Assembly: GCA_038207625.1 (NCBI GenBank)
Contig: JBBQZO010000016.1
Coordinates: forward strand, 1 to 64,000
Source: JBBQZO01 sp038207625
GTDB lineage: Bacteria > Pseudomonadota > Gammaproteobacteria > Burkholderiales > Burkholderiaceae_D
Length of the DNA: 64,000 bases
Direction: 5' to 3'
Part shown: one piece after another, positions 54,574 through 62,699 of the stretch
Layout of the letters: each line of letters starts with the position of its first letter
Numbering within the stretch: position 1 is the stretch's first letter
The notes under the pieces: generated by a model
Database searches by the model: none
The model's input: the letters and a program-made list of their open reading frames with translations, nothing else
What the model was told of the DNA's origin: nothing
Translations under genes and position numbers: made by a program

Positions 54574-55230
54574 ATGCACATCTATACCGCCGACCTGCTC
54601 GACGCCGCCCTGCGCGCAGGCCAGCGCAGTTTTTCCGACTGCGATTTTTCGAACCTCGACCTGGCCGGATGTGAGCTCGCTGGCGTGCGCTTGAACAAGT
54701 GCGCGCTCAACGGCAGCAACCTCAGTCGCGCCACGCTCAGTGAATCCGTGTGGAGCGGCTGCAAGGCCGAGGGCGTCAAGCTGGTCGGCGCCGATTGCGC
54801 CGACGCGCAGTTCTTGCAGTGCAATCTGGCCAACAGCGTCTGGCGCGGCGCACGGCTGCCCAGCGCCAAGTTTGTCGACTCCAAGCTGACCGGCGCCAAT
54901 TTCGACGAGGCCGGTCTGTTGGGCGTGGGCTTTGAAAACTGTTTGCTGATCAGCGCGATGCTGCGCGGCGTGTCGTTTCGCAAGGGCAGACTCAACGGCC
55001 TCAATTTTTCCGACGCCGACCTGGGCGGCGCCGATTTCCGCGACGCGGTGCTGGACAATTGCAGCTTGCGCGGCGCCTCGCTGCGGCTGGCCAAATTTGC
55101 CAACGCCGACTTGCGCGGATGCGACCTGTCCGGCTTTGGCATTGGCGACGCGCAGATTCTACGCGGCGCCGTCATCTCCAGCGGCCAGGCGACCGAGTTG
55201 CTGGCCGCGTTCGAGATCCACGTGGCGTGA
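54574..55230 (+). CDS. Pentapeptide-repeat protein
   Basis: The 218 residues are built almost wholly of five-residue A(N/D)LXX-type repeats (FSNLDLAGCELAGVRL, GANFDEAGLLG, GADFRDAVLDN, FANADLRGCDL), expected to fold as a right-handed quadrilateral beta-helix. Some family members (Qnr, MfpA) mimic DNA and protect gyrase, but most have unknown roles, and no diagnostic loop for Qnr is seen. There is no signal peptide. It stands alone behind a promoter with a palindrome. Confidence 0.88.
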   Translation: MHIYTADLLDAALRAGQRSFSDCDFSNLDLAGCELAGVRLNKCALNGSNLSRATLSESVWSGCKAEGVKLVGADCADAQFLQCNLANSVWRGARLPSAKFVDSKLTGANFDEAGLLGVGFENCLLISAMLRGVSFRKGRLNGLNFSDADLGGADFRDAVLDNCSLRGASLRLAKFANADLRGCDLSGFGIGDAQILRGAVISSGQATELLAAFEIHVA

Positions 55231-55301
55231 GCGGCGGAGCGCTTGTCGATCCTGCCCGCGCGGCACGCCAGAAAAACTCTGCGCCTCCGTGGCCACGCGC
55301 C

Positions 55302-55772
55302 TCAAACGGGCGTGATCGGCATCAGCCAGTTTTCCCAGCCGCTGTCGGGCGCGCCGCCCAGGCTGCGGTAGAACCCTTGGGCGCGCGCGTTGTCCGGTAA
55401 CACATCCCACTTCAGGCGCGCGCAGCCGCTTGCGCGGGCGTACGCCAGCACTGCCTGCATCAGCGCGCGCCCGCAGCCTGCGCCGCGCGTATCGGCGCGC
55501 ACGTACAGTTCCTTGAGCACCAGCGTCGGGCGCAGGTCGAACGTGAACGGGATCGTATACACCAGCGCATAGCCGAGCAAACCGGCGCCATGTTCGGCGA
55601 CGAAGGCGCAGAACTGCGCCGTGGTCGTGCCGGCGCGTGCGTCCAGACCACGCTCAAGTAAATCCGCTTCGGTGACGCGAAACTGTGCGAGGTAGCCTTC
55701 GCAGAGCGCCAGTGCGCGCATCATGTGCAGCAGCGGCGTCGCGTCGCCGGCCTCGGCGCGCCGTACCGTCAT
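55302..55772 (-). CDS. GNAT-family N-acetyltransferase
   Basis: Acyl-CoA-dependent acetyltransferase; substrate unknown. The 156 residues show the GNAT core: LVLKELYVRADTRGAGCGRALMQAVL (acetyl-CoA-binding motif A), then ARLKWDVLPDNARAQGFYRSLG. ATG 55772 gives MTVRRAEAGDATPLL; a GTG at 55787 overlapping the rhodanese TGA is an alternative adding five residues. It lies directly downstream of the rhodanese gene. Confidence 0.85.
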   Translation of the reverse strand: MTVRRAEAGDATPLLHMMRALALCEGYLAQFRVTEADLLERGLDARAGTTTAQFCAFVAEHGAGLLGYALVYTIPFTFDLRPTLVLKELYVRADTRGAGCGRALMQAVLAYARASGCARLKWDVLPDNARAQGFYRSLGGAPDSGWENWLMPITPV

Positions 55773-55783
55773 GGCCGGCGCGT

Positions 55784-56194
55784 TCACTCGGGCGCGGCGC
55801 CGCTGGTCAGTGCGAAACCTTCGTCGAGCCAGCCGGTGATCCCGCCCGGCATCACCTTGACGGGGCGGCCCAGGCGCGCGAGCCGGATCGCGCCACGCGC
55901 CGCGCCGTTGCAATGGGGGCCGGCGCAATACGTGACGAACACGGTATCGAGCGGATACTGCGCCATTTTTGAGGCGATGATTTTGCCGTGCGGCAGATGG
56001 ACGGCGCCCGGCACATGACCGGCCGCGTAGGCGTCGGAGCTGCGCACGTCAAGCAGCACGAAGTCGGGCGCGCCGCTGCTGACGACATGGTGCACGTCCC
56101 AGCAGTCGGTTTCAAAGCCGAACATGGCCTCGAAGTGGGCCAGGGCGACGGGGCTGGGTGCGGCGGCGAGTTCGGTAACGATGGACATCTTCAT
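55784..56194 (-). CDS. Rhodanese-like protein
   Basis: Single-domain sulfurtransferase-type protein of 136 residues. It has LLDVRSSDAYAAGHVPGAVHLPH and the active-site loop YCAGPHCNGA, in which the first Cys is the expected persulfide carrier. The loop is longer than in thiosulfate sulfurtransferases, so substrate is uncertain. ATG 56194; no signal peptide. Confidence 0.88.
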   Translation of the reverse strand: MKMSIVTELAAAPSPVALAHFEAMFGFETDCWDVHHVVSSGAPDFVLLDVRSSDAYAAGHVPGAVHLPHGKIIASKMAQYPLDTVFVTYCAGPHCNGAARGAIRLARLGRPVKVMPGGITGWLDEGFALTSGAAPE

Positions 56195-56298
56195 ACTCCG
56201 GGTTGGGTTGGGGTAGAAGAATTATCGTCGCGCGGCGCGGCCCCGCGTAGTGGCGCACATGCCAAACTCTGTCAAGATCACGCCATCCGTCGGCGCGC

Positions 56299-57744
56299 TC
56301 AGACCGGCTGCGCCTGGTCCGCACACAGGCGCACGATCTGGCCCAGTGTGGCGATGCTGTCCTCGATCAGCGCGCTCCACGGCGCGCCGGCCGACAGGCG
56401 GATGTAGTGGTCGAATTTACCCGTATTGGAAAACATCAGTCCCGGCGCGATGCCGATCGACTGCTGGCGCGCCAGTTCAAACACGCGGCGCGCCGAGATG
56501 CGCTGGGGCAGCGCGATCCACACCAGGCAGCCGCCCTGCGGATTGGACACCGTTACATCAGGCGGAAAGTGGCGCCGCACGGCGCCGATCATCGACGCCG
56601 TTTGCTGCTTGACGCCGCTGCGAAATTTGCGCATGTGGTGGTCGTAGCTGCCGTTTTGCATGAACTCGGCGATGGCCGCCTGGGCCAGCTCGGGCGTGAC
56701 GATCGAGCTGGTCAGCTTGAGCGTTTCGACCCGCGCGTGCCAGCGCCCGGCCACCACCCAGCCCAGCCGCAGGCCCGGTGCCAGCGTCTTGGTGATCGAA
56801 TTACACAGCATCACGCCGCCGTGCTGGTCGAACGACTTCAGTGAGCGCGGACGCGCGTCGCCGAAATACAATTCGCCGTGCACATCGTCCTCGATCAGTG
56901 CGATGGCGCGTTCGGCCAGTAGTTGTACGACGCGCTGTTTGTGCGCGTCCGGCATCAGACAGCCAAGCGGATTCTGATAGTTCGGCATCAGCAGCACCGC
57001 CTGCACGGCGCCTTCGACGCTGGTGGCCAGTTCGAGCGCGCCCACCGAGATGCCGGTGTCGGGATCGGTTGGAATTTCGAGCGCGTGCAGGCCGAGCGTT
57101 TCGAGGATCTGCAGGATGCCGAAATAGGTGGGCGACTCCACCGCCACCGTGTCGCCCGGCTGGGTCACCGCGCGCAGGGCCAGATTGAGCGCCTCGGTGC
57201 TGCCGCTGGTGACGACGACATCGTCCGGATGAAAACGGCAGCCCGCGTCCAGCCCGCGCCGCGCGATCTGCTCTTTGAACTGTGGGTAGCCGGTGCCGGT
57301 CGGGTAGTTGGTCAGGATCTCCGGCTGCTGGCGGCTGACGCTGGCGATTAACTGCTGCAGCTTGCGGGTCGGGTACACCTCGGGCGGGCCGGTGGCGATG
57401 TCGAAGCGCACCTTGCAACTGGCGCGCGCCAGGTGCATCAGCTCGAACACGGTCTGGTTGACGCCGCCGCCAGCGGGCAGTTGCGCCGCGTGCGGCTGGC
57501 GCGCCGGCGCCCGTTGCGCCTTGACGAAGTAGCCGGACTTGGGGCGCGCCTCGATCAGCGCGTCGTTTTCCAGCTGCCGATAGGCCTGCATGGCCGTCGA
57601 CAGGCTTACCTTGTGCTGCTGCGCCAGCGTGCGCACCGACGGCAGCCGGTGGCCGGCGCCAAGCGCGCCGGCGGCGATCGCGTGGGCGACGTGCTGCGCC
57701 ACTTGTTGGTACAGCGGCAGGGCGGCGGTTGGCGGTGTTTCCAT
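56299..57744 (-). CDS. MocR-like regulator (GntR DNA-binding plus aminotransferase domain)
   Basis: PLP-responsive transcription factor. In 481 residues a GntR winged helix (about 8-75; GHRLPSVRTLAQQHKVSLSTAMQAYRQLE) is joined by a linker to a class I aminotransferase-like domain (VVTSGSTEALNLALRAV; YQNPLGCLMP; NSITKTLAPGLRLGW with the PLP Lys). MocR proteins usually control a divergent neighbour, here the BenE-family transporter. A dyad lies between them. Confidence 0.92.
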   Translation of the reverse strand: METPPTAALPLYQQVAQHVAHAIAAGALGAGHRLPSVRTLAQQHKVSLSTAMQAYRQLENDALIEARPKSGYFVKAQRAPARQPHAAQLPAGGGVNQTVFELMHLARASCKVRFDIATGPPEVYPTRKLQQLIASVSRQQPEILTNYPTGTGYPQFKEQIARRGLDAGCRFHPDDVVVTSGSTEALNLALRAVTQPGDTVAVESPTYFGILQILETLGLHALEIPTDPDTGISVGALELATSVEGAVQAVLLMPNYQNPLGCLMPDAHKQRVVQLLAERAIALIEDDVHGELYFGDARPRSLKSFDQHGGVMLCNSITKTLAPGLRLGWVVAGRWHARVETLKLTSSIVTPELAQAAIAEFMQNGSYDHHMRKFRSGVKQQTASMIGAVRRHFPPDVTVSNPQGGCLVWIALPQRISARRVFELARQQSIGIAPGLMFSNTGKFDHYIRLSAGAPWSALIEDSIATLGQIVRLCADQAQPV

Positions 57745-57821
57745 GATGCGTAATCCGAGCGTGACAGTGGGGGGGAAATCGATACGGCACAGATGCGCGC
57801 GGCGTCGCTCTGTACTGCACA

Positions 57822-57840
57822 ACATAGCCGATCGCTATGT
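57822..57840. promoter_or_regulatory. Operator-like dyad in the MocR-benE divergent region
   Basis: ACATAGC (57822-57828) and GCTATGT (57834-57840) are perfect inverted arms around CGATC. It lies 62 bases before the transporter ATG, just upstream of a possible -10 TATGCT (57865-57870). A binding site for the divergently encoded MocR-like protein is the simplest guess. Confidence 0.55.
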
Positions 57841-57902
57841 CTGTTCGGCGCACCGCGCATTTTGTATGCTGGGCTCACCTTAGAACAACCCAAAGAGTAT
57901 GC

Positions 57903-59090
57903 ATGAAAACAGATATTTCAGTGTCGGCCATCGTCAGCGGCTTGATCGCCGTGCTCATTTCCTACGCCGGTCCCTTGCTCATCGTATTCCAGGCGGCCAG
58001 CGCGGCGCAGCTGTCGAGCGCCCAGCTGTCCTCGTGGATCTGGGCCATTTCGATCGGCAGCGGCGTCACCGGCATTTTCCTAAGCCTGCGCTACAAGGCG
58101 CCGGTGATCACCGCCTGGTCCACGCCGGGAGCGGCGCTGCTGGTGGGCAGCCTGCCCGGGCTGGCGTATCCCGAGGCGGTCGGCGCCTTCCTGTTTTCCG
58201 CGCTGGTGATCACGCTGCTGGGCTGGAGCGGCGGCTTCGACAAGATCATGCGCCACGTGCCCAAACCGATAGCAAGCGCGATGCTGGCCGGGATCCTGCT
58301 GCGCTTTGGCGTGGGCGTGTTTGGCTCGGTGCAAACCCAGCCGGCGCTGGTGCTGACGATGATCCTGGCCTACCTGGTGCTCAAGCGCGTTACGCCGCGT
58401 TACGCGATCCCCGGCGTGCTGTTGTTGGGCACGGCGCTGGCGGCAGCCGGCGGCAAACTGGCGTTCGGCGCGGTGCATCTGGCGATGGCTGCGCCGGTGT
58501 TCACGTGGCCCGCGTTTTCGCTCAGCGCCATCGTCAGCGTGGGCATCCCGCTGTGCATCGTCACGCTGACCGGTCAGCACGTGCCCGGCATCGCCGTGCT
58601 GCGCAACGCCGGCTACACGGCGCCGGCCAAGGCGCTGGTCGGCGTGACCGGCCTGGGCGCGCTGCTGCTGGCGCCGTTCGGCGCGCACGGCATCAACCTG
58701 GCTGCGATCACGGCGGCGATCTGCTCGGGTCCCGAGGCGCACGAGCAGCCCGCCAAGCGCTACGTGGCCGGGGTGGCCTGCGGCCTGTTCTACATCCTGG
58801 TGGGCTCGTTCGGGGCCACGCTGGCGGCGTTGTTCGGCGCGCTGCCCAAGGAACTGGTGGCGGCCATCGCCGGCCTGGCGCTATTCGGCGCGATCCTGAA
58901 CGGTCTGGGCGGCGCACTAGCCGACGACAAGCAGCGCGAGTGCGCGCTGATCACCTTCCTCGTGACGGCGTCCAACCTGAGCCTGTTCGGTCTGGGCGCG
59001 CCGTTCTGGGGACTGCTGGCCGGTGTGCTGGCCAACGCAATCCTTAATGGTGGCCTGGCGCACAAGGTGCTGGCCTACGCACGCGCATAG
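57903..59090 (+). CDS. BenE-family membrane transporter
   Basis: Inner-membrane proton symporter of the benzoate-transporter (BenE) family, related to the nucleobase/ascorbate fold. The 395 residues have about 12 hydrophobic segments with GPLLIVFQAA, VITAWSTPGAALL and GAHGINLAAITAAICSGPEAH motifs. No benzoate-degradation genes are in the window, so the substrate could differ. ATG 57903 is followed by a short polar start and the first helix. Confidence 0.9.
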   Translation: MKTDISVSAIVSGLIAVLISYAGPLLIVFQAASAAQLSSAQLSSWIWAISIGSGVTGIFLSLRYKAPVITAWSTPGAALLVGSLPGLAYPEAVGAFLFSALVITLLGWSGGFDKIMRHVPKPIASAMLAGILLRFGVGVFGSVQTQPALVLTMILAYLVLKRVTPRYAIPGVLLLGTALAAAGGKLAFGAVHLAMAAPVFTWPAFSLSAIVSVGIPLCIVTLTGQHVPGIAVLRNAGYTAPAKALVGVTGLGALLLAPFGAHGINLAAITAAICSGPEAHEQPAKRYVAGVACGLFYILVGSFGATLAALFGALPKELVAAIAGLALFGAILNGLGGALADDKQRECALITFLVTASNLSLFGLGAPFWGLLAGVLANAILNGGLAHKVLAYARA

Positions 59091-59191
59091 CGTGGCCGGT
59101 TGGGCAACGTGGAATGTAGTCGAACCATTTGGTCGCTCCCCTATGATTGCTCATGCAATAATGGTCATCTATCAATAGCAACAGTCGAATC

Positions 59192-60487
59192 ATGAAACGT
59201 CTTGCAATTTTGTTGTTTGTGGCCGCCGCAAGTCAGGCGCACGCTCAAATGGATGCTGCCTTGGCCGAGTACACCGCCCACCACTACGAGGAAGCGCTCA
59301 AAATTTACCGGGTGGAGGCTGAGCGGGGCTTCGGTCAGGCGAATTTCATGTTGGCGCTCATGTACAGCAACGGCGAAGGAGTGCAACGCAATGCGGCTAC
59401 TGCGATCGCCTACGCCACCAAGGCGGCCGACGCGGGTAGCCAAGAAGCGATTTCGATCATCGCCGATTTGTATGCGTCTGACCTATCCGGGGTCAAGGAC
59501 CTGGCCAAAGCGATCGACTGGTATCGCAAGGGCGTCGCGCTCAAGGACACCAACTCGATGCGCCGGCTGAGCAAACTCTATCTGAATGGAAACGGCGTGC
59601 CGCAGGACAGCGCGCGCGCCTTCGCATTGATAAAGGATGCGGCCGATCGGAATGATGTGCTGAGTATGCATGAACTTGGCATCATGTACGAAACCGGCCA
59701 AGGAGTAGCCAAGGACGGGGAAAAAGCGCGCAGTTGGTATTTGGCGATGCAGCGTCCGCGTTTCGGCGAACGTGTCAGCGGGAACGGCGATCCCAATTTG
59801 TACGTCCGACTGGCCAACCTGATGGAAAAGACGCCGCACAGCAGTCGCGATCTGGAAACCGCACTCGCGTTGTTTGAGCAGGCTGCCACGGTCGGCAACG
59901 GTGACGCGATGTATCGCCTGGGCGCGATGCATGAGGCCGGCCATGGCGTGGCGCAGGATTATGCACAGGCTGCGGCCTGGTACGAGCGCGCCGCCGATAG
60001 CGGCAACGCCGATGGAATGTACCGCGGCGGCCTGTTGATCGCGCGCGGGCGTGGCGTCAAGCAAAGCGAGGCCGAGGCGATGAACTGGTTTATCGATGCT
60101 GCCAAGCATGGTCACGCGGTGGCGATGCGCCGCATTGCGCACAATTACGATCAGGGCGGAGCAGTCGAGGTGGATCACGCGAGCGCGAAAAATTGGTATT
60201 GCAACGGCGCGCTGGCCGATGCCGCGTCCTTGCGCGCGATGGCAGTGACTACCCTGATGCCCGAAACTGACGACGGCAAGGTCGTCACTGCACAGTTGGC
60301 GATACTCGAGCAATGTCGCGCCGAAACATCGCAAGATGGCACCACCGCCCGGCAATTGCGTGCGGAACTTGCGGCCAAGCTGGGCCCTGGCGTCCTGACG
60401 CAGGCCGCGAATCTGTCGTCGCAACTGAAGCAAGCGCACAACATCAGCACGGTACTCGACGGCTTTGCGAAGCTCGACTCCGAGTAG
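59192..60487 (+). CDS. Exported Sel1-repeat protein
   Basis: The 431-residue protein has a signal peptide (MKRLAILLFVAAASQAHA) and at least six Sel1-like repeats (ANFMLALMYSNGEGVQRN, LSMHELGIMYETGQGVAKD, AMYRLGAMHEAGHGVAQDY, GMYRGGLLIARGRGVKQS). Such repeats form alpha-solenoids mediating protein-protein contacts in the periplasm. The C-terminal 100 residues are helical and without repeats. It is alone on its strand; partner unknown. Confidence 0.88.
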   Translation: MKRLAILLFVAAASQAHAQMDAALAEYTAHHYEEALKIYRVEAERGFGQANFMLALMYSNGEGVQRNAATAIAYATKAADAGSQEAISIIADLYASDLSGVKDLAKAIDWYRKGVALKDTNSMRRLSKLYLNGNGVPQDSARAFALIKDAADRNDVLSMHELGIMYETGQGVAKDGEKARSWYLAMQRPRFGERVSGNGDPNLYVRLANLMEKTPHSSRDLETALALFEQAATVGNGDAMYRLGAMHEAGHGVAQDYAQAAAWYERAADSGNADGMYRGGLLIARGRGVKQSEAEAMNWFIDAAKHGHAVAMRRIAHNYDQGGAVEVDHASAKNWYCNGALADAASLRAMAVTTLMPETDDGKVVTAQLAILEQCRAETSQDGTTARQLRAELAAKLGPGVLTQAANLSSQLKQAHNISTVLDGFAKLDSE

Positions 60488-60603
60488 CTGCCGCTGCGGC
60501 GGCCAGCTCGCAGGCGCGCGCTGGTAAGTGAGTTGGCACCTGCCGAATTTTCTCGATTTGGCGGGGGGAGAACCCACGTCAGCACGTCTAGGTATCGACC
60601 TGG

Positions 60604-60630
60604 CGCGCCGGGACGCGGCGTCCCGGCGCG
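60604..60630 (-). terminator. Strong GC hairpin after the nucleoside ABC operon
   Basis: Arms 60604-60615 and 60619-60630 form 12 perfect pairs with a three-base loop, 12 bases past the stop of the last permease gene. No T run follows. Confidence 0.5.
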
Positions 60631-60641
60631 GCGGACGCAGG

Positions 60642-61613
60642 TTAGCGCGACTTGATAAAGGGCTTGCCGATCGCTTTCGGCGCGACCGATTTGGCCATCA
60701 GGCCAGCGAGCACGATGACGGTGACCACGTACGGCACCATCTGGATCAGCGAGCCAGGGATGCGACCGATGCCAGGCAGGTCGACCCCTTCGATCTGGAT
60801 CTGGACGGCGCCAAAAAAGCCGAACATCAGGCAGCCCAGCGCCGTGTAGTACGGGCGCCAGTTGCCGAACACCAGCGCGGTCAGTGCCAGGAAACCGGCG
60901 CCGGCCGACATGTCGCGCAGGAAGAAGCCGCTTTGCACCAGCGCCAGGTAGGCGCCCGAGAACGAGCACAGCACGCCGGCCACCAGCATCGCCAGGTAGC
61001 GGGTTTTCTCGACGGAGACGCCGGCCGCATCGGCCGCGTGCGGGTTTTCGCCGCAGGCGCGCAGGCGCAGCCCGAAGCGGCTGTGATAAACCACCCAGTG
61101 CACCAGCGGCACCAGCGCAAACGCCAGATACACCAGCACCGAATGGCCGCCGATCAGGTGGGCGTAGATCCAGCCGAGCACGGGAATCGGCTCGATGCTG
61201 GCCGTGCCGGGCAACACCACGTCGAACAATCGCGCCTGTCCCAGGTCGGGCGTGCGTCCGCCTTGCTGGAAGAAGAACTGGGCCAGCACGAAGGTCAAGC
61301 CGCTCATGGCGATGTTGATCGCGATGCCGCACACCAGTTGATTGCCCTTTTGCGTGATGCTGACATAGCCTTGCAACAGCGCCAGCGCGGTGGACACGGC
61401 CACGCCGGCGGCCACGCCATACCACGGGTTCTGGGTGGCGAAGGCCACCGCCGCCGAGACGAAGGCCGAGGCGAGGATCTTGCCTTCCAGGCCGATGTCG
61501 ACGACGCCGCTGCGTTCGGCGAACAGGCCGGCCATGGCGGCGAACATCAGCACCGGCGCGTTGCGGATGGTGGAGACGACGATGCTGTCGAGGTGGAGCG
61601 ATTCGATGAACAT
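60642..61613 (-). CDS. Nucleoside ABC transporter permease (YufQ/NupQ-like)
   Basis: Inner-membrane subunit of a BMP-type importer. The 323 residues have about nine helices and the GERSGVVDIGLEGKILASAF-type opening (seen as ERSGVVDIGLEG) typical of the second permease, plus LRACGENPHAADAAGVSV, the loop contacting the ATPase. It starts three bases after the other permease. In this family the pair imports purine nucleosides with a BmpA-like lipoprotein. Confidence 0.9.
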   Translation of the reverse strand: MFIESLHLDSIVVSTIRNAPVLMFAAMAGLFAERSGVVDIGLEGKILASAFVSAAVAFATQNPWYGVAAGVAVSTALALLQGYVSITQKGNQLVCGIAINIAMSGLTFVLAQFFFQQGGRTPDLGQARLFDVVLPGTASIEPIPVLGWIYAHLIGGHSVLVYLAFALVPLVHWVVYHSRFGLRLRACGENPHAADAAGVSVEKTRYLAMLVAGVLCSFSGAYLALVQSGFFLRDMSAGAGFLALTALVFGNWRPYYTALGCLMFGFFGAVQIQIEGVDLPGIGRIPGSLIQMVPYVVTVIVLAGLMAKSVAPKAIGKPFIKSR

Positions 61614-61616
61614 GGT

Positions 61617-62699
61617 TTAGCCTTTGCGCCGGTTGAGCAGCGCGAGCAGAGCCGGCGCGTAGAAGTTTTCCATCGCGCCGCAAAACAGAATGATCAAGCC
61701 CTGGATGAAGATGAAGGTCTCTTGCGGGATGTTCGGCTTGGACAGCGACAGGTCGAAGCCGCCCTGGATCAGCGCGCCGAACAGCACCGCCGACAGGAAG
61801 ATGCCGACCGGGTGCTGGCGCCCCATTAGCGCAATCGCGATGCCGACGAAGCCGGCACCGGCCGGGAAATTGAGACTCAGGTAATGGGTCGAGCCCATCA
61901 CCGAGTTGACTGCACCGAGGCCTGCCAGCGCGCCGGAGATCAGCATCGCGACGATCAAGGTGCGGCTGATCGAAATGCCCGCGTAGTGGGCCGCGTGGGC
62001 GTTCAGGCCGGTGGCGCGCAGCGCGTAACCCCACGACGAACGCCACACCATGACGCCGTACACCGCCAGCGCCACGATCGCCAGCAGGAAGCTGACATTG
62101 AGCGGCGTGTCGCCCAGGATCGGCAGCCAGGTGTTCAGGCGCGGCATCGCGCCCGCTTCGGCGAACACGCGGCTGGCCGGATTTTGCTGGCCGGCCGGGA
62201 TCAGGTATTTGACGATCAAGAAATTCATCAGGCTGGCGGCGATGAAGTTGAACATGATCGTCGTGACGACCACGTGACTGCCGCGACGCGCCTGCAGGTA
62301 GCCGGGCAGGAAGGCCCAGGCCGCGCCGAATACGGCGGCGCCCAAGATCGCCAGTGGTATCAATGCCCAGGCGGGCAGGCTGTGGTCGAACGCCAGCATC
62401 ACCAAGGTCAGGCCCAGGCCGCCGAAGTACATCTGGCCTTCGCTGCCAATGTTGAACAGGCCGGCCTTCATCGCAATCGACACCGACAGGCCGGTGAAGA
62501 TGAAGGTCGACGCGTAGAACAGCGTGTACGACAAGCCTTCCGGATCGAGGATCGCACTGTTGATCAGGATGCCCATTGACTCGAGCGGATTTTCGCCCAG
62601 CAGATGGATCACCAGCGCGGCCACCAACATGGCCGACAGCAGGTTCAGGACGGGCAGCGCGAAGGCGGTGGCCCAGCGGGGCAGTTCGGTGATTTTCAT
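61617..62699 (-). CDS. Nucleoside ABC transporter permease (YufP/NupP-like)
   Basis: The 360 residues have about nine membrane helices, the KAGLFNIGSEGQMYFGG signature of the first permease and the ATPase-contact loop LRATGLNAHAAHYAGISI. The ATG overlaps the ATPase stop by four bases (62696-62699), showing that transcription runs ATPase, permease, permease. Confidence 0.9.
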   Translation of the reverse strand: MKITELPRWATAFALPVLNLLSAMLVAALVIHLLGENPLESMGILINSAILDPEGLSYTLFYASTFIFTGLSVSIAMKAGLFNIGSEGQMYFGGLGLTLVMLAFDHSLPAWALIPLAILGAAVFGAAWAFLPGYLQARRGSHVVVTTIMFNFIAASLMNFLIVKYLIPAGQQNPASRVFAEAGAMPRLNTWLPILGDTPLNVSFLLAIVALAVYGVMVWRSSWGYALRATGLNAHAAHYAGISISRTLIVAMLISGALAGLGAVNSVMGSTHYLSLNFPAGAGFVGIAIALMGRQHPVGIFLSAVLFGALIQGGFDLSLSKPNIPQETFIFIQGLIILFCGAMENFYAPALLALLNRRKG

